Assembly (NCBI GenBank): GCA_964429795.1
Contig: CAYSCW010000013.1
Span: forward strand, 12,734 to 76,733
Length of the DNA stretch: 64,000 nucleotides
From: CAYSCW01 sp964429795
GTDB lineage: Bacteria > Acidobacteriota > Aminicenantia > Aminicenantales > Aminicenantaceae
Direction of reading: 5' to 3'
Positions 26,646 through 35,804 of this stretch are shown here, piece by piece. The notes under the pieces were generated by a model. The model saw nothing but the letters and a program-made list of their open reading frames with translations, made no database searches and was not told the DNA's origin. A program made the position numbers and the translations under genes. Position 1 is the first letter of the stretch. The number at the start of each line of letters is the position of its first letter.

Positions 26646-28100
26646 TTATTCTATTATTTTCAGATCAAAGATTTCGTTCCTGCTCCACTCCAGCCAATAA
26701 TTAATTGCACGCTCACGAACAAAACGCCAATAATTGTCAGTTAATGGCCCGTGTTGTTTAATGGCTTGTTTTATATCTTTTTTTGCTCTATCCCAATATT
26801 CCTCTTTGAGTTGAAGACTTATTGTTTTATTCTTAAAAGTAAAAGTCGCTTTCGGCATTTGAGGCGAATCTGTTGATAGAGAAATTGTTCCATGCCCGAG
26901 AGTTGCACCTGTGCTCACTTGTAATCCATCATTAAAACAACTAATAGGCGGCTCGCTTCCTGCATAAGAAACTACCGATAATTCATCAAGTCCAACATGA
27001 AAATATTCCCGTGCTCTCAGCCCCATTTTTGCTCCGATAACGGAGTAAATTCCCAAATGGTCGTGAAACTCATTTGTTAAGACAACAATTCTCCATTCTC
27101 TTCTTCCATGCCTTTCAATTATCTGGCTCATGAATTGTCTGATATCTTCTCTGTATAAACGGGATTCATTCGGAAATTGCTTAAAAGTGACACTCATGTC
27201 TTCGATGTCGCAGGATAATATTTCTATAATTTCTTCCTCAAGCTTGTCTGTTTTCAGTACACGGCTGATACCGTGGTTGGGATGCCCTTCAATTATTCTT
27301 GTCTCAAACAACCCTGGATAGAGGAGATACAAAGCAACTAGATCGTCCCATAGTCCTAAGTGGCCGGTCTCGATCAGTCGTGAAATTTCTTCCTGGCGGT
27401 GAGATTTGGCAATTTTCTGGGCGTAAGGTGTTTTTATATCTTCTATGGATCGTAATAATTTTTCAGTAAACAGAATTTCCTTATCATCTGCATTGTTCAC
27501 AACATTTACTTTCATATCCTCGCTTAAAATATAATCAGCCGCTTCTTTATCAAATTCATAATTTGTTCCTGAACTCGGATGAATATTATCGTTATACCAG
27601 ATAATTCTTTCGACATCTTGCTTTATCTCCGGCTTAATGCGAAAAGCATCTGCAAGATTAGCCAGCGAGCCTAAACAGACTACTGTTACAGGTTTCTCTT
27701 CTGCTTCAATCGAAGAAATAATCAAATCAGAAGCACTTTTTTTACCGTCCGCTTCAATATGACTTTCATCTCCCCAATTTAAATTCTGGTTAAATCTTCT
27801 CCATGGTGGTGGATTTGATTGGGAAATTTCGCCTGAAGCTGTGGGGATACCTTCGTGACCGAAACTTCTGAGCAAAGCTCTTACTTTTTTTAATCCATTT
27901 TCCGGATCCAAAACGCCGTCAGAAGTTGTCACTGCGATCACTTCAACTTCATCAGAAGCTAATAACAAACAAATTGCGCGCAGATCATCAGCCGCTGCAT
28001 CTGTGTCAATAATTATATGATTCTTTACCCTGCTCGAGAGGGCAAATACGGATGAAAAACATAACAGTATGAATACTAAAAGAAAAAAATGTTTCTTCAT
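26646..28100 (-). CDS. Exported nucleoside hydrolase fused to FmdE-like domain
   Basis: The protein is about 484 residues, started at ATG 28100 (AAGGA 7 bp upstream), with a signal peptide ending near VFALSS. The first domain (about 28-300) is an inosine/uridine-preferring nucleoside hydrolase: IIDTDAAADDLRAICLLLAS (Asp-rich Ca2+ site), VTVVCLGSLANLADAF, and SRLIETGHLGLWDDLVALYL. The C-terminal domain (about 335-470) resembles FmdE: FHDHLGIYSVIGAKMGLRAR, then SCFNDGLQVSTGATLGHGTI. The HxHxCPG cysteine of typical FmdE is absent (HDHLGIY). This combination in one exported chain is unusual. The role is probably nucleoside or ribosyl-derivative hydrolysis in the periplasm; the FmdE part may bind a metal or cofactor. 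Confidence 0.85.
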   Translation of the reverse strand: MKKHFFLLVFILLCFSSVFALSSRVKNHIIIDTDAAADDLRAICLLLASDEVEVIAVTTSDGVLDPENGLKKVRALLRSFGHEGIPTASGEISQSNPPPWRRFNQNLNWGDESHIEADGKKSASDLIISSIEAEEKPVTVVCLGSLANLADAFRIKPEIKQDVERIIWYNDNIHPSSGTNYEFDKEAADYILSEDMKVNVVNNADDKEILFTEKLLRSIEDIKTPYAQKIAKSHRQEEISRLIETGHLGLWDDLVALYLLYPGLFETRIIEGHPNHGISRVLKTDKLEEEIIEILSCDIEDMSVTFKQFPNESRLYREDIRQFMSQIIERHGRREWRIVVLTNEFHDHLGIYSVIGAKMGLRAREYFHVGLDELSVVSYAGSEPPISCFNDGLQVSTGATLGHGTISLSTDSPQMPKATFTFKNKTISLQLKEEYWDRAKKDIKQAIKQHGPLTDNYWRFVRERAINYWLEWSRNEIFDLKIIE

Positions 28101-28226
28101 TTCCAAATCCTTGTAGAGAAGTTAAACTGGTTCTTTATTATATACAATATGCAGTTTTTTAAAAATATTTGGAGTATGAGGAGAGATTCGAGAAAGATCT
28201 CATGATTTTTTTTATAAAATGCTGGG

Positions 28227-29600
28227 TTAATTTATTTTGTTTTTGTATTTCTCCACAGCTTTTAAGGCTTCTGGTGTGCCGATCCGTTTTAATGCTTCAA
28301 CCGCCCACATCCGGACTTCTTCGTCTGCATCTTTCAGCGCCACTATCAATGATTTTACAGCCTTGTCTGAGGGTATCTTTTCCAGCGCCCAGGCAGCAGC
28401 GCGGCGTTTCTTGATATTTTTCTCCTCAAGCACGCGAATGAGCGGCTCCACTGCTTTTTCGGACTGAATTTTCCCCAGGGCCATTGCTGCCGTCCAGCCA
28501 GTATCCTTTTCTTTAAGGGCATGAATCAGGGGATTAACCGCTATTTCGGATTTCATCTCCCCTAGAATCCAAGCTGCCTCCTCCCGGACAAAGCTGTTCT
28601 TATCTTCCAACATCCCGATCAGCGGCTCGATAACATTCCCGGAGTTGATCCTGACCAGGGCGACAGCCGCCTCATTCCGCACCATCCAGTCACTGTCTTT
28701 TAAAGCCTCGATCAGCACTCCAACATCCCTTTCAAGCTGAATTTTACCCAAAATCCGGACAGCCTCCCACCGGACAACACTATCCTCTTCCTTGAGAAGC
28801 GGGATAATATGTTCGGACATTGGTTCTCCGATCTCCACCAAGGCTTTAACAGAGTCCTCGCGAGCCCCCCAATCTTCATCTTTCAAAGCCATGATCAAGA
28901 ATTCGGTCTTTTTTTCTGGCCGTAATCTTATGAGATGAGAGTAAGTCAGTCTCCTTATGTAACCATTCCTGTCTTTCAAAGCCTTCATGAGCCCATCAAC
29001 CGCTTCATTCGAACCGATATGCCCTAAGCCATAGACTGCTCCCATGCGGATTCGAACATCTTCCTCACTTAAGGCTTTGATTAGAGATGGGACCGCTTTT
29101 TCGGATTGAATGTCCCCCAGAGCATACGCTGCCCCGAATCGAGGCGGAGGATTTGATTCCTTGTCATTCAGAACCTTAATCAGCGGCTCAACCGCTTTTT
29201 CGGATTTAATCCTTCTCAAGGTCATCGCAGCCTCATACCGACCGTAATCATGCAATGTCTTGTCCTCGAGCATCTCAATCAGGAGATTAATCGCTCTCTC
29301 TGTTCTCACTTCCCCCAGCGCCCAGGCAATCCTTCTCTGGTGCCATTCAATCCTGTACTGAGACCATTCACTCGTTTCTTTATTCTTCAGCATATTCTTA
29401 AGTGGCTCAATGATCGGGTCTCCTATCTCTCTGAAAGCTTCGCTCACACTTCCCCACTCTCCATAAGACAAACTCCAAAATTTTTTAATAAGCTGATCGA
29501 TCTTTTCCTTTTCGCTCGATTGACTGTCCTGTGCAAATCCATTGATACCACCCATCACTAGTATGATAATGCATAAAATCACTATGATTTTATTCTTCAT
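28227..29600 (-). CDS. Exported PBS-lyase-type HEAT-repeat protein
   Basis: The protein is about 457 residues, started at ATG 29600 (MKNKIIVILCII) with AGGGGGAG upstream. The signal peptide ends near GFAQDS. Some twelve HEAT-like repeats of 31 residues follow, each with the pattern VR/R-xxAAxALGxIxSEKAVxPLI, for example RFGAAYALGDIQSEKAVPSL and REEAAWILGEMKSEIAVNPL. It is a solenoid for protein binding, probably periplasmic. The start overlaps the upstream gene's stop by 11 bp, so the two are translationally coupled. Confidence 0.9.
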   Translation of the reverse strand: MKNKIIVILCIIILVMGGINGFAQDSQSSEKEKIDQLIKKFWSLSYGEWGSVSEAFREIGDPIIEPLKNMLKNKETSEWSQYRIEWHQRRIAWALGEVRTERAINLLIEMLEDKTLHDYGRYEAAMTLRRIKSEKAVEPLIKVLNDKESNPPPRFGAAYALGDIQSEKAVPSLIKALSEEDVRIRMGAVYGLGHIGSNEAVDGLMKALKDRNGYIRRLTYSHLIRLRPEKKTEFLIMALKDEDWGAREDSVKALVEIGEPMSEHIIPLLKEEDSVVRWEAVRILGKIQLERDVGVLIEALKDSDWMVRNEAAVALVRINSGNVIEPLIGMLEDKNSFVREEAAWILGEMKSEIAVNPLIHALKEKDTGWTAAMALGKIQSEKAVEPLIRVLEEKNIKKRRAAAWALEKIPSDKAVKSLIVALKDADEEVRMWAVEALKRIGTPEALKAVEKYKNKIN

Positions 29601-30642
29601 CTCCCCCTTCCCCCCCAGAAATATTCTCTCTTGTAAAATGTTCTGTGAGCGCTTTATACAGGTTACCAGCAAATGCTTTTTCGATTTCTTCCAAACCCCT
29701 CAAACCGAATATGAGCGAGATGGCTATGGGATCTGCCCGATAACCTGTGTGGCCTTCATAAAAACCGTAGCGCATGATGTAAAATGGCACCATCTCCCCT
29801 GTACGAATATAGCTGAGCATTTTTTGAAAATCTCTCATCTGTTCGTCACTAAGATTTGAGTATTTTTCTTGTAAAAAGGCTTTTTCATCCTCATCCAATT
29901 CTATACAAAACTCAATTTGATACATCCCCAGGATTTCATCGTTAAATATGGAATCCTGCCATCCCCGACCACCAGCACTTATAAGACGAACCTTTCTGCT
30001 GTTATACAGAAAATGATCGATGCTATCTATAGATCTGCCGACACTTCTGCTTGAGTAGCTGACCCATCGAATGAGATTCCAGACATGAAACAGGGGTTTT
30101 GCTAGTTGAGGATGAGTCAGCCCCAATTTCTTGACTAACCGATTATCTCCTTTCAGGACAGATATGATATCTTCATCTTGACTCATAAAACCCTCGCCGG
30201 ATGAACCTCCGGGCCGACTGCTGTCTGTGATTTCTGCAATGGAGCGGCCTGTAATCCATCTTGTGTAATTGAGTTCAATCTCTGAATGCAATCCTGTCTG
30301 GGCCAATGCAGGAAAATCAGCGGCATCGACTTCAAGTATGGCTATTTTGTCCCACTCGCTTTCCCTGTAACCTAGAGGCTCACCTTTCTCAACCGTTACG
30401 GGTATAAGCGCGAATTTATTGTCTTTTGTGATTGCTACCACGATTTCCGTCCCGTCTTCCGCTGTGTAGGGAGAAGGAAGTTCCGGGAAATAATCATAAG
30501 TGTTAGGGTAGAGCCTCAATTCTTCTTTTGTTTTGGGATGTCTGATGGTCTGCGCTTCTTGTGAAGATTTAAGAGTCGCTATGGATATTGCAACATGTAG
30601 AGTTATCAGCAGCACCAAACATTTAACCCTGCAGTTTTTCAT
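29590..30642 (-). CDS. Exported protein of unknown function
   Basis: The 350-residue protein has a signal peptide (about 1-28) and an AAGGAG ribosome-binding site. The mature part starts with a beta-rich segment (HPKTKEELRLYPNTYDYFPE, then DGTEIVVAITKDNKFALIPV). A GRSIAEITDSSRPGGSSGEG loop follows. The C-terminal half is helical and contains DEDEKAFLQEKYSNLSDEQM and YGFYEGHTGYRADPIAIS. I do not recognise a family. It is coupled to the downstream HEAT-repeat protein, which may bind it. Confidence 0.65.
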   Translation of the reverse strand: MKNCRVKCLVLLITLHVAISIATLKSSQEAQTIRHPKTKEELRLYPNTYDYFPELPSPYTAEDGTEIVVAITKDNKFALIPVTVEKGEPLGYRESEWDKIAILEVDAADFPALAQTGLHSEIELNYTRWITGRSIAEITDSSRPGGSSGEGFMSQDEDIISVLKGDNRLVKKLGLTHPQLAKPLFHVWNLIRWVSYSSRSVGRSIDSIDHFLYNSRKVRLISAGGRGWQDSIFNDEILGMYQIEFCIELDEDEKAFLQEKYSNLSDEQMRDFQKMLSYIRTGEMVPFYIMRYGFYEGHTGYRADPIAISLIFGLRGLEEIEKAFAGNLYKALTEHFTRENISGGEGGDEE

Positions 30643-30785
30643 TGTATCTCCTTCTCAATCCTTATATATAATATAGGGTCGGGCCCACCGACACACAACT
30701 TAAACAATCCTGAAGAAATTGTAAGAATCCTCCCCTCAATCACCCTGCTATTAAATTAAAAAGCAGTCATTTTCGTTAGCAAACA

Positions 30786-31112
30786 TCACCTGGAGCAGAT
30801 GCTTTTTATTCTTTTTACTCTTAAACCAAAGTAGAGCAGAAGAATAGGGAGTAACAAATTCAGGTAAAATAATACGGGCTGAGAGCTAGCCTCCATCACT
30901 ACCAGCTCGTAGATATGAAAAAAGATCCATATGATTGCTATAACTATAATAAGGATGCTGTCTCTTTTTCTCCACCAGTGAATGGATGTGGCAGCAGCCA
31001 CAATAAATCCCACAATCGGGCCTGAATACAAGCTAACGATAAAGAATATCAAGTTGCTTAAGGCCAATAGGATTAAGACGGCCATGACAATTTTCTCATT
31101 TATACTGTGCAT
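30786..31112 (-). CDS. Small membrane protein of unknown function
   Basis: This 108-residue protein has four hydrophobic segments (VMAVLILLALSNLIFFIV, VGFIVAAATSI, ILIIVIAIIWIFFHIYELVV, VLFYLNLLLPILLLYFGL) and a basic C-terminal tail. It has a ribosome-binding site AAAGGA. It starts 1 bp after the ICMT-like gene's stop, so both are in one transcript. No family recognised. Confidence 0.6.
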   Translation of the reverse strand: MHSINEKIVMAVLILLALSNLIFFIVSLYSGPIVGFIVAAATSIHWWRKRDSILIIVIAIIWIFFHIYELVVMEASSQPVLFYLNLLLPILLLYFGLRVKRIKSICSR

Positions 31113-31113
31113 C

Positions 31114-31674
31114 TCAAAAATCCTTTTTTATTTTTTTTAATCCATTCAAGAAATTCCACATGGGAACTTTTTTCATATATTTCCTATAACTATCCCCAAA
31201 TTTCTTTATATTGAATTCATCTTCTTTTTTAGACGCTGTCCAAAAGCAGAATATCGCTACTAGCCCAAATATCGTGGAAAGAATGGATTGAATGAGTAAG
31301 ATCATCCCTACAGTAAAGAGTGCGCTCCCCAAATAAAGCGGATGTCGCACAATTCGATACACGCTGCTTTCGATAAACTTTGTTGTATGCTCCCATCCAG
31401 ACTCTGGTTTTCCCTTGTGCTTAAGACTGCTGTGCGAAGAAATAACAAACACAGCAGCAGGAATGTAAAAAGCATAGCCTATGTAAACCAAGGGGAGAAT
31501 ATTACCACCCTTGTAAACCAAATGTCCTAATACAATCAGAGAAAACATAATCCCCAATCCACATGCTACGTAAATCTCATAGACAATCCGTTTTCGGATC
31601 ACTGGAATTAGCCATCGGAAAATGATTCCGAGCCAAATAGCTGCGCAAATCATATACGCTAACATCTCAATCAT
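31114..31674 (-). CDS. Isoprenylcysteine carboxyl methyltransferase-like membrane protein
   Basis: This 186-residue protein with about five transmembrane segments carries the ICMT/PEMT-type C-terminal motif. YRIVRHPLYLGSALFTVG is the S-adenosylmethionine-binding region (RHPxYxG), and KKEDEFNIKKFGDSYRKYMK has the E...G..Y..Y pattern. Bacterial members methylate unknown lipid or small substrates at the inner membrane. The alternative is a NnrU/NnrS-like membrane protein, but the RHPLY motif favours this assignment. Confidence 0.82.
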   Translation of the reverse strand: MIEMLAYMICAAIWLGIIFRWLIPVIRKRIVYEIYVACGLGIMFSLIVLGHLVYKGGNILPLVYIGYAFYIPAAVFVISSHSSLKHKGKPESGWEHTTKFIESSVYRIVRHPLYLGSALFTVGMILLIQSILSTIFGLVAIFCFWTASKKEDEFNIKKFGDSYRKYMKKVPMWNFLNGLKKIKKDF

Positions 31675-31843
31675 AATCTATTCTTTCGATAAATGGTTTT
31701 ATAATAATGGAATTTCGACAATTCCTGTTCACTGAAATCCACGAATGAAGATTATCACAGTATTAAAGGCGGGATCAATTACCAAGAAATAGGGAGCATA
31801 CTAGAAGGGCAATCCAGGATGGCTTGAATAATTAATTACTGTA

Positions 31844-32857
31844 TTATTCAGCAGTAAAAAGAAAATAGTCATACAGAAACCGGGCGATCTGGGCAATGAT
31901 CTCTTCACTTTCCGTATTATCGATCTTTGCCTCTTTTATAAATATCACAACCACGACATTCCCCGCGTCTCCGGGTAGCTCGATTATGCCTACATCGTTC
32001 GTTGTGCCCCCGATCGTCCCAGTTTTGTGATACACGGTCGTTTGGGGCGGTAGTATTCCTTTAATTCGAGCATCCCCGGTCTGACACCGTCTCATGATAT
32101 CCAGCAGAAGCTCTGAATTTGCATCGCTCAGGACTTCCCTGTTCCAGATTTTCTGCAAAAGCTGCGCCATAGCCAGCGGAGTCGCAGTGTCCTGAAGATC
32201 TTTATTGAAAGCTTCCGCTGCTTGATTGCGCTGTTCTTCCGTTAATTGTGCAATTTCTTTTACGACATATTCATCTATGTAGGTATCGCCTTCCTTCATG
32301 GATGTCACTCCGAGAAAGTTGGCTATGGCAACAAATGTCGGACGGTTGACATCGATATTACTGATCCCAATTTCCCGCATTTTTTGGGTGACGGCTGCAG
32401 AGCCGCCCGCTGCTTTCAAACACAGGTCAGTGGCGCTGTTATCGCTGATAAGCAGCATCAATTCCAAAAGATTATGGAGTGAAAGCATGACGCCGGGATC
32501 GTCCAGCAGCCTTGAGATGGTGCCGCTACCTGGATGGAGGTCGGTTTTTTCCACCTTGACCATGTTTGAAAGCTTTATTTCTCCTTTTTCCATTTGGGAT
32601 AATAGTTGCACCGCGATCGGGACTTTATATGTGCTGGCCATAGGGTAGCGTATGTTTTCATTGTAATAAAACGATTTCCCTGATTTAAGATGGATTGACC
32701 CGACGCCGACTGAACCGCCAGTTGCTTTTTCAAAACGTGCTATCCCATCGGTCAATCGATCCGCAGGTGTCTTCTCGCCTGATTGTGCAAAACACTGTGC
32801 GCCGATCAATAAAATGGCGATGAAAAACCCTATCATAATCCTAATTTTTTGTTTCAT
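31844..32857 (-). CDS. Class A beta-lactamase-like serine hydrolase
   Basis: The 337-residue protein has a signal peptide (about 1-24). S75-x-x-K78 (ASTYK), S138-D-N (ISDNSAT) and K278-T-G (YHKTGTIGGTTNDVGII) are the active-site motifs of class A beta-lactamases. In the omega-loop position, where E166-x-x-L-N is expected, the sequence reads N171-R-P-T-F-V-A-I. About 35 extra residues follow before the conserved DTATPLAMA. The deacylating glutamate is therefore not visible where expected. It is probably periplasmic, either an unusual beta-lactamase or a related acyl-serine hydrolase. Ribosome-binding site GAAAGGAA. Confidence 0.85.
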   Translation of the reverse strand: MKQKIRIMIGFFIAILLIGAQCFAQSGEKTPADRLTDGIARFEKATGGSVGVGSIHLKSGKSFYYNENIRYPMASTYKVPIAVQLLSQMEKGEIKLSNMVKVEKTDLHPGSGTISRLLDDPGVMLSLHNLLELMLLISDNSATDLCLKAAGGSAAVTQKMREIGISNIDVNRPTFVAIANFLGVTSMKEGDTYIDEYVVKEIAQLTEEQRNQAAEAFNKDLQDTATPLAMAQLLQKIWNREVLSDANSELLLDIMRRCQTGDARIKGILPPQTTVYHKTGTIGGTTNDVGIIELPGDAGNVVVVIFIKEAKIDNTESEEIIAQIARFLYDYFLFTAE

Positions 32858-33234
32858 TTGACTTTCCTTTCGTCCATATTTTTAAGCAAGGCTAAGTCTT
32901 GCCGTCGTTAGCATACCCTTTTCGAAAATCTTCCACAACAGAACTATAAAATTTCCATTAAGTGCTTGCCTCAAATTCCTCACGCTTCACCTCAATATCC
33001 AGCTGCTAACATACTGAACTTAGCTTATCATACTGAAAATGACATGATCAATCGATGTGGAAAAAGTGAGTATAATAATAAAGGATGAAAAATGTCGCGA
33101 AATGTTAATATTAAACGATATTTTTATAACTGAGTAGTCTTCTTAACGAGTAGGTAGTGAAATAATGAATTTAGTGCCATTGTATTATTAAAAAAAGAGG
33201 AAATAGGTATTGTGTCCCCATTTTCAAGAGATTT
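32858..33234. other. Intergenic region, divergent starts
   Basis: No gene is supported between the divergent beta-lactamase-like gene and the C45-like gene's promoter. The stretch is AT-rich, with a short GTGTCCCC word near 33213 that also occurs in other intergenic regions of the window. No RNA gene or strong hairpin was seen. Confidence 0.45.
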
Positions 33235-33263
33235 TTGACACCTTATTTTAGCTGTGTTATATG
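33235..33263 (+). promoter_or_regulatory. Sigma-70-type promoter of the C45-like hydrolase gene
   Basis: TTGACA (33235-33240) followed by TTATAT/TATATG at 16-17 bp (33257-33263), 40 bp before the start codon. Confidence 0.55.
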
Positions 33264-33302
33264 TTTCCTAACTGAAATCTGACAAAGCGCAGAGGGAAAA
33301 CT

Positions 33303-35012
33303 ATGAAAGCACGTTTTTGTATCATTTTCATTACCATCCTTGGGTTAACCTACTCGGTGACCCCTAACCAGGAAAGGTCCCTTTCCGGAACCGTTTTCTT
33401 TGAAGGCACATACCAGGGGCCAGTTAAAGTTCATTTATACAAACTCCCTGAATCTTCTGAAGGAAAGGTTCAAAGTTTATCCAAGCGAGATATTTATGGA
33501 GCCAAAGATCCTTATAAAATCCTCACTCTTGAGAAACCTGGCTCCTACTCCTTTTCATACCTTCCACCCAAGCATTATTCTGTATTGGCCTTCATGGATG
33601 TAGATAAAGATGACCGACTGGATTTCAATCCTCCCGAACCGTTCGGATGGTATACTTCCCAACCTGGAGGACAATATTCCTTGATAGACCTTACGGAATC
33701 AGATCAACAAAATGTGGACTTTCTTCTCCGTACTCCAACTCCTTTTCCCAGAAAGGATAAACAGATCAAGCATGGAGCTCTCCGCTGGATCCACGGCCTT
33801 CCCGTGCTCCAGCTCTGGGGAACAGCCAAAGAGCGCGGTTATGCCCATGGCTATTTAGTGGGAAAGCAAATCATTGATTTTTTCGAATTCTACGTCGTCG
33901 AGGACTCCTGGCATTCTGCCAAACTTTATGAGGATATTTTTGTTCCTTTCCTGGAAGGTCGCCTGCATTGTCCCCCTGAATTCCTCCAAGAATGTGACGC
34001 AGTGATCAAGGGGATGAAAGATTCGGGAATCGATACAAGAGTCAAGTCACTTGGCCGGGAGTTCAACCGGACTGACCTTTTGGCGATCAACGCTTATATC
34101 GAAAGGCGGGCTGCTTTTCCGGTTTCCCCGTCCTCTTCCTGTACTCAATTTGCCTTCTGGGGATCCCTGACCCAAGACGGCCCTCAAGAGGGAGGATTGA
34201 TCGCAGCTCGAAACATGGACGGGGAGTGCGACGTTCGCAAAGTCACTGTCAGTCACTTTCTCCTCTTTGCCGTGGATCCGGCTGAGCCAGGACACAAGCG
34301 ATGGTTCTCGGCTATGTGGCCGGGATTTGTGGGCACAATTTCCGGAATCAACGAGGACGGCCTTTACAGCATGGAAAATGCCGGAGGCACAGGGCCGGGA
34401 CCAGTCGTGGGAAATATTGTTCCCTGTTCCTGGATACAGAGATACATACTAGAAAAAGAAGGAAAAGGAGCCACTCCTGAAAAGATCCTCAACAGGATGG
34501 GACAATTCAAATGTGAAGGAGGAGGCATCACCACACCCGGCTCTATTATCCTCTGGGCTGTCCCTTTCCACAATCAAGAGGTACCTGCCTTTGTTTATGA
34601 AGGAGACCGCTTCGGCGGGGCTATGCGGATTCCGGCACAAGTCAGGCCCCTTCATCCTCACAGCATCATGGCCTCCAACTCCCATAGATTCTATGGCTAT
34701 AACCCCGATCAACCTGACCTCTCCTTCGGAAAACCTGTCTCTTTTTCCTCTCGCTGGCGTTATGAGACTGGTATGAACGAACTGGAAGCTTGGTCAAGAA
34801 CAGGCAAAGCTCTAGGGCTTCCGGAGGCTAAACGCCTCCTGCAGATTGTTTCCCATGGAAGTACCGAATATTCTATAATTTTTTTGGCCAATAAAATGCA
34901 TATTTTAGTTGCTGTGGATGACCTGAAAACCGATATGTGGGATGCGCCCTATTTGACTTGGAAAGAGTACCAATTCGAGGAGCTTTTTGCCCGCTGGGCT
35001 ATCCACGGCTAA
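33303..35012 (+). CDS. Exported C45-like Ntn-hydrolase / acyltransferase-like protein
   Basis: The 569-residue protein has a signal peptide (about 1-19). A beta-sandwich domain comes first (about 25-145; SLSGTVFFEGTYQGPVKVHL, then DVDKDDRLDF, a Ca-binding-like loop). Then comes an Ntn-type domain like peptidase C45 and phospholipase-B-like amidohydrolases: AKERGYAHGYLVGKQIIDFF, the candidate nucleophile C280 in SPSSSCTQFAFWGS, then EGGLIAARNMDGECDVRKVT and WPGFVGTISGINEDGLYSME. Activation by self-cleavage before C280 is predicted from the family. The substrate is unknown (an N-acyl amide or peptide). It is transcribed alone from its own promoter. Confidence 0.82.
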   Translation: MKARFCIIFITILGLTYSVTPNQERSLSGTVFFEGTYQGPVKVHLYKLPESSEGKVQSLSKRDIYGAKDPYKILTLEKPGSYSFSYLPPKHYSVLAFMDVDKDDRLDFNPPEPFGWYTSQPGGQYSLIDLTESDQQNVDFLLRTPTPFPRKDKQIKHGALRWIHGLPVLQLWGTAKERGYAHGYLVGKQIIDFFEFYVVEDSWHSAKLYEDIFVPFLEGRLHCPPEFLQECDAVIKGMKDSGIDTRVKSLGREFNRTDLLAINAYIERRAAFPVSPSSSCTQFAFWGSLTQDGPQEGGLIAARNMDGECDVRKVTVSHFLLFAVDPAEPGHKRWFSAMWPGFVGTISGINEDGLYSMENAGGTGPGPVVGNIVPCSWIQRYILEKEGKGATPEKILNRMGQFKCEGGGITTPGSIILWAVPFHNQEVPAFVYEGDRFGGAMRIPAQVRPLHPHSIMASNSHRFYGYNPDQPDLSFGKPVSFSSRWRYETGMNELEAWSRTGKALGLPEAKRLLQIVSHGSTEYSIIFLANKMHILVAVDDLKTDMWDAPYLTWKEYQFEELFARWAIHG

Positions 35013-35091
35013 CCGGCCTGAATGGCTCAGTTGGATTTAATGACCAGAGTCACTTCCAATATCCCGGACAAGGGTCAAATTATGATCCACT

Positions 35092-35544
35092 TCAACAGAC
35101 ACTCTTCAGCTTTTCCTGCAGAGTTTTTGTGAACTCAGCCTCTAGCTTTTTTGCCTTGGCCTTCAGTATTCTGTCTCCAAACATGGCCAATTTCCCGACA
35201 ATATTTGCATGGCATTTATATGAAATCTCGACTTCCCCGTCTCCTGTCTCTCTTAGATCAATGCTGGTTCTCTGAGTCACCCGCCCCGCCTTGTAGATAT
35301 CTTCCCCTTCGCCTTCCATTTCTATATGCGTCGGGGGTTCCAACGTGGGTAGAAACACTTTAAATTTGAACCTGACTTTGATCGGACCCACCTTTTGTTT
35401 CACAATGCAATCATAAGTTTTCTCATCAAGCTGCTCTATCTTTTCTGCCCCGGGAACACACTCCCGCAATGTCTCGGCCTCAAGAATTGCACTCCATAGC
35501 TTTTGAATAGGGGCACTTACTTTAACCTTACCTTCAAGCAGCAT
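35092..35544 (-). CDS. coxG: CoxG-like SRPBCC protein
   Basis: The 150-residue SRPBCC-fold protein starts MLLEGKVKVSAPIQKLWSAI and continues LRECVPGAEKIEQLDEKTYD, the CoxG (carbon monoxide dehydrogenase subunit G) family pattern. CoxG proteins help recruit or mature molybdenum hydroxylases at the membrane. It is the last gene of the molybdenum hydroxylase operon, 20 bp after the small zinc-finger gene, with an AGGAGG ribosome-binding site. Confidence 0.88.
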   Translation of the reverse strand: MLLEGKVKVSAPIQKLWSAILEAETLRECVPGAEKIEQLDEKTYDCIVKQKVGPIKVRFKFKVFLPTLEPPTHIEMEGEGEDIYKAGRVTQRTSIDLRETGDGEVEISYKCHANIVGKLAMFGDRILKAKAKKLEAEFTKTLQEKLKSVC

Positions 35545-35564
35545 GTTTCCTCCTCTTTTTTGGA

Positions 35565-35792
35565 TTATTCAGGAAAATCGACCTTTTCTGCTTCTTTTTC
35601 CAGCAGATCAGCCAAGGTCTGGTAGCCCTTGTTTCCGGGCTCCATCGTTTGGATAAGCAAGAGCTCGATGAAATTGAGTCCCTTGGAGTTGACCCAATCT
35701 TTGTGGGCCTGGTCACCAGTCCCGAATATATGCCGAGCAAGGTCCATAGTATTAGGCCAAATTTTTCCACATGTTGGACATTTATAACCCAC
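35565..35792 (-). CDS. Small zinc-finger protein in molybdenum hydroxylase operon
   Basis: This 75-residue protein has C-x2-C near the start (YKCPTCGKIW) and two histidines 9 residues apart (DLARHIFGTGDQAHKDW), a C2H2-like metal site. The start is GTG at 35792 with GAGGAG upstream. It lies 12 bp after the large subunit gene and 20 bp before coxG. Its role is unknown, perhaps in maturation or regulation of the hydroxylase. Confidence 0.7.
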   Translation of the reverse strand: MGYKCPTCGKIWPNTMDLARHIFGTGDQAHKDWVNSKGLNFIELLLIQTMEPGNKGYQTLADLLEKEAEKVDFPE

Positions 35793-35804
35793 CTTCTTTT
35801 CTCC

